Positions 5,036-5,447 of a stretch of DNA of 5,447 nucleotides are shown here, in pieces. The stretch lies in NCBI GenBank assembly GCA_017537105.1, contig JAFWBZ010000014.1, forward strand, positions 1 through 5,447, read 5' to 3'. The DNA is from Clostridia bacterium (lineage in GTDB: Bacteria > Bacillota > Clostridia > Christensenellales > Aristaeellaceae). A program made the translations under genes and the position numbers. Position 1 is the stretch's first letter. Every line of letters begins with the position of its first letter. The notes beneath the pieces are model-generated. The model was not told where the DNA came from and did not search any database. It saw nothing but the letters and a program-made list of their open reading frames with translations.

Positions 5036-5447
5036 TCATGCCTTTTTGTCGGCGGGCTTTTCGAGGTTCTTCAGGGCGCTGACGATGATGGCCGAAACGA
5101 TGATCACGCCGGTGAAGAAGTCCGTCCAGTTGGTATCGATGCCCAGCTGGGTCAGCGCCGGGGAGATGATGGCCAGCAGCAGCGCGCCCAGCGCCGTGCC
5201 GTACACATTGCCCGAGCCGCCGATGGCGCTCGTGCCGCCAACCACGGTCGCCGCGATGACCTTCATCTCGACGCCCGTGCCCACCGTACAGGTCACGCGC
5301 TTGCCGGACGTCGCCAGCAGCGCGGCGCTCCAGGCCAGCAGCGCGCCGCCGATCATGTAGGTGATGATCAGCGTGCGGTTGACGTTGACGCCCGCGTAGA
5401 TGGCGCCCTGGCGGTTGTTGCCGATGGCGTAGAGCTTTTTGAGAAAT
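5036..5447 (-). CDS. ABC transporter permease, RbsC/LsrC type, C-terminal part
   Basis: The last 136 residues of a second BPD_transp_2 permease; the 5' end lies beyond position 5447. The visible part begins with FLKKLYAIGNNRQGAIYAG followed by VNVNRT, equivalent to the GRxLYAIGxNxxAARxxGIN loop, and continues with ATVVGGTSAIGGSGNVYGTA and LGALLLAIISPALTQLGI. These match the conserved membrane segments that end the family. The frame is open to the window edge, so the methionine at 5356 is internal and not a start. It is a distinct sequence from the downstream permease, consistent with a heterodimeric channel as in the Lsr and Rha systems. The ATP-binding protein is expected further upstream. 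Confidence 0.93.
   Translation of the reverse strand, partial: FLKKLYAIGNNRQGAIYAGVNVNRTLIITYMIGGALLAWSAALLATSGKRVTCTVGTGVEMKVIAATVVGGTSAIGGSGNVYGTALGALLLAIISPALTQLGIDTNWTDFFTGVIIVSAIIVSALKNLEKPADKKA

Overview
The window holds the downstream part of a minus-strand operon, followed at low coordinates by an AT-richer non-coding strip with a tRNA fragment. Strong AAGGAGG-type ribosome binding sites, a possible lipobox on the binding protein and short gene spacing suggest a GC-rich member of the Firmicutes (Clostridia-like, possibly gut-associated). This assignment rests on style, not on a marker gene.

In transcription order (high to low coordinates) the operon reads: the C-terminal part of one RbsC/LsrC-type ABC permease (cut by the window end at 5447), a second complete permease of the same family (5022-4024), an LsrB/RhaS-like sugar-type binding protein (3939-2872), a phosphotriesterase-family metal hydrolase (2774-1728) and an M24 (creatinase/prolidase-fold) protein (1717-536). 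The ATP-binding subunit is not in the window; the order ATPase-permease-permease-binding protein, as in lsrACDB, would place it just upstream. The spacers on each side of the binding-protein gene contain hairpins, and the downstream spacer also has a TATAAT box that could start a separate transcript for the two hydrolases. A structured element with a short T-tract after the M24 gene is the likely operon terminator.

Positions 75-119 are the 3' part of a tRNA-Pro(CGG) on the minus strand, beginning exactly at the anticodon loop and ending in CCA, followed by a T7 terminator-like hairpin. No 5' half exists next to it. This is the usual scar of an integrative element that uses a tRNA gene as attB. 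By its orientation the element would lie at higher coordinates, so the catabolic operon would be its cargo. A 63-nt three-tier hairpin (326-388) and a sharp GC shift (about 42% to about 70% in sampled lines) lie between the scar and the operon.

The working model is uptake of a small polar compound by the ABC importer, hydrolysis of a lactone, ester or amide by the phosphotriesterase-like enzyme, and a second step by the M24 protein. That protein has lost most of the M24 metal ligands and may work like the metal-free creatinase or ectoine-hydrolase branch. The substrate cannot be deduced from this sequence.
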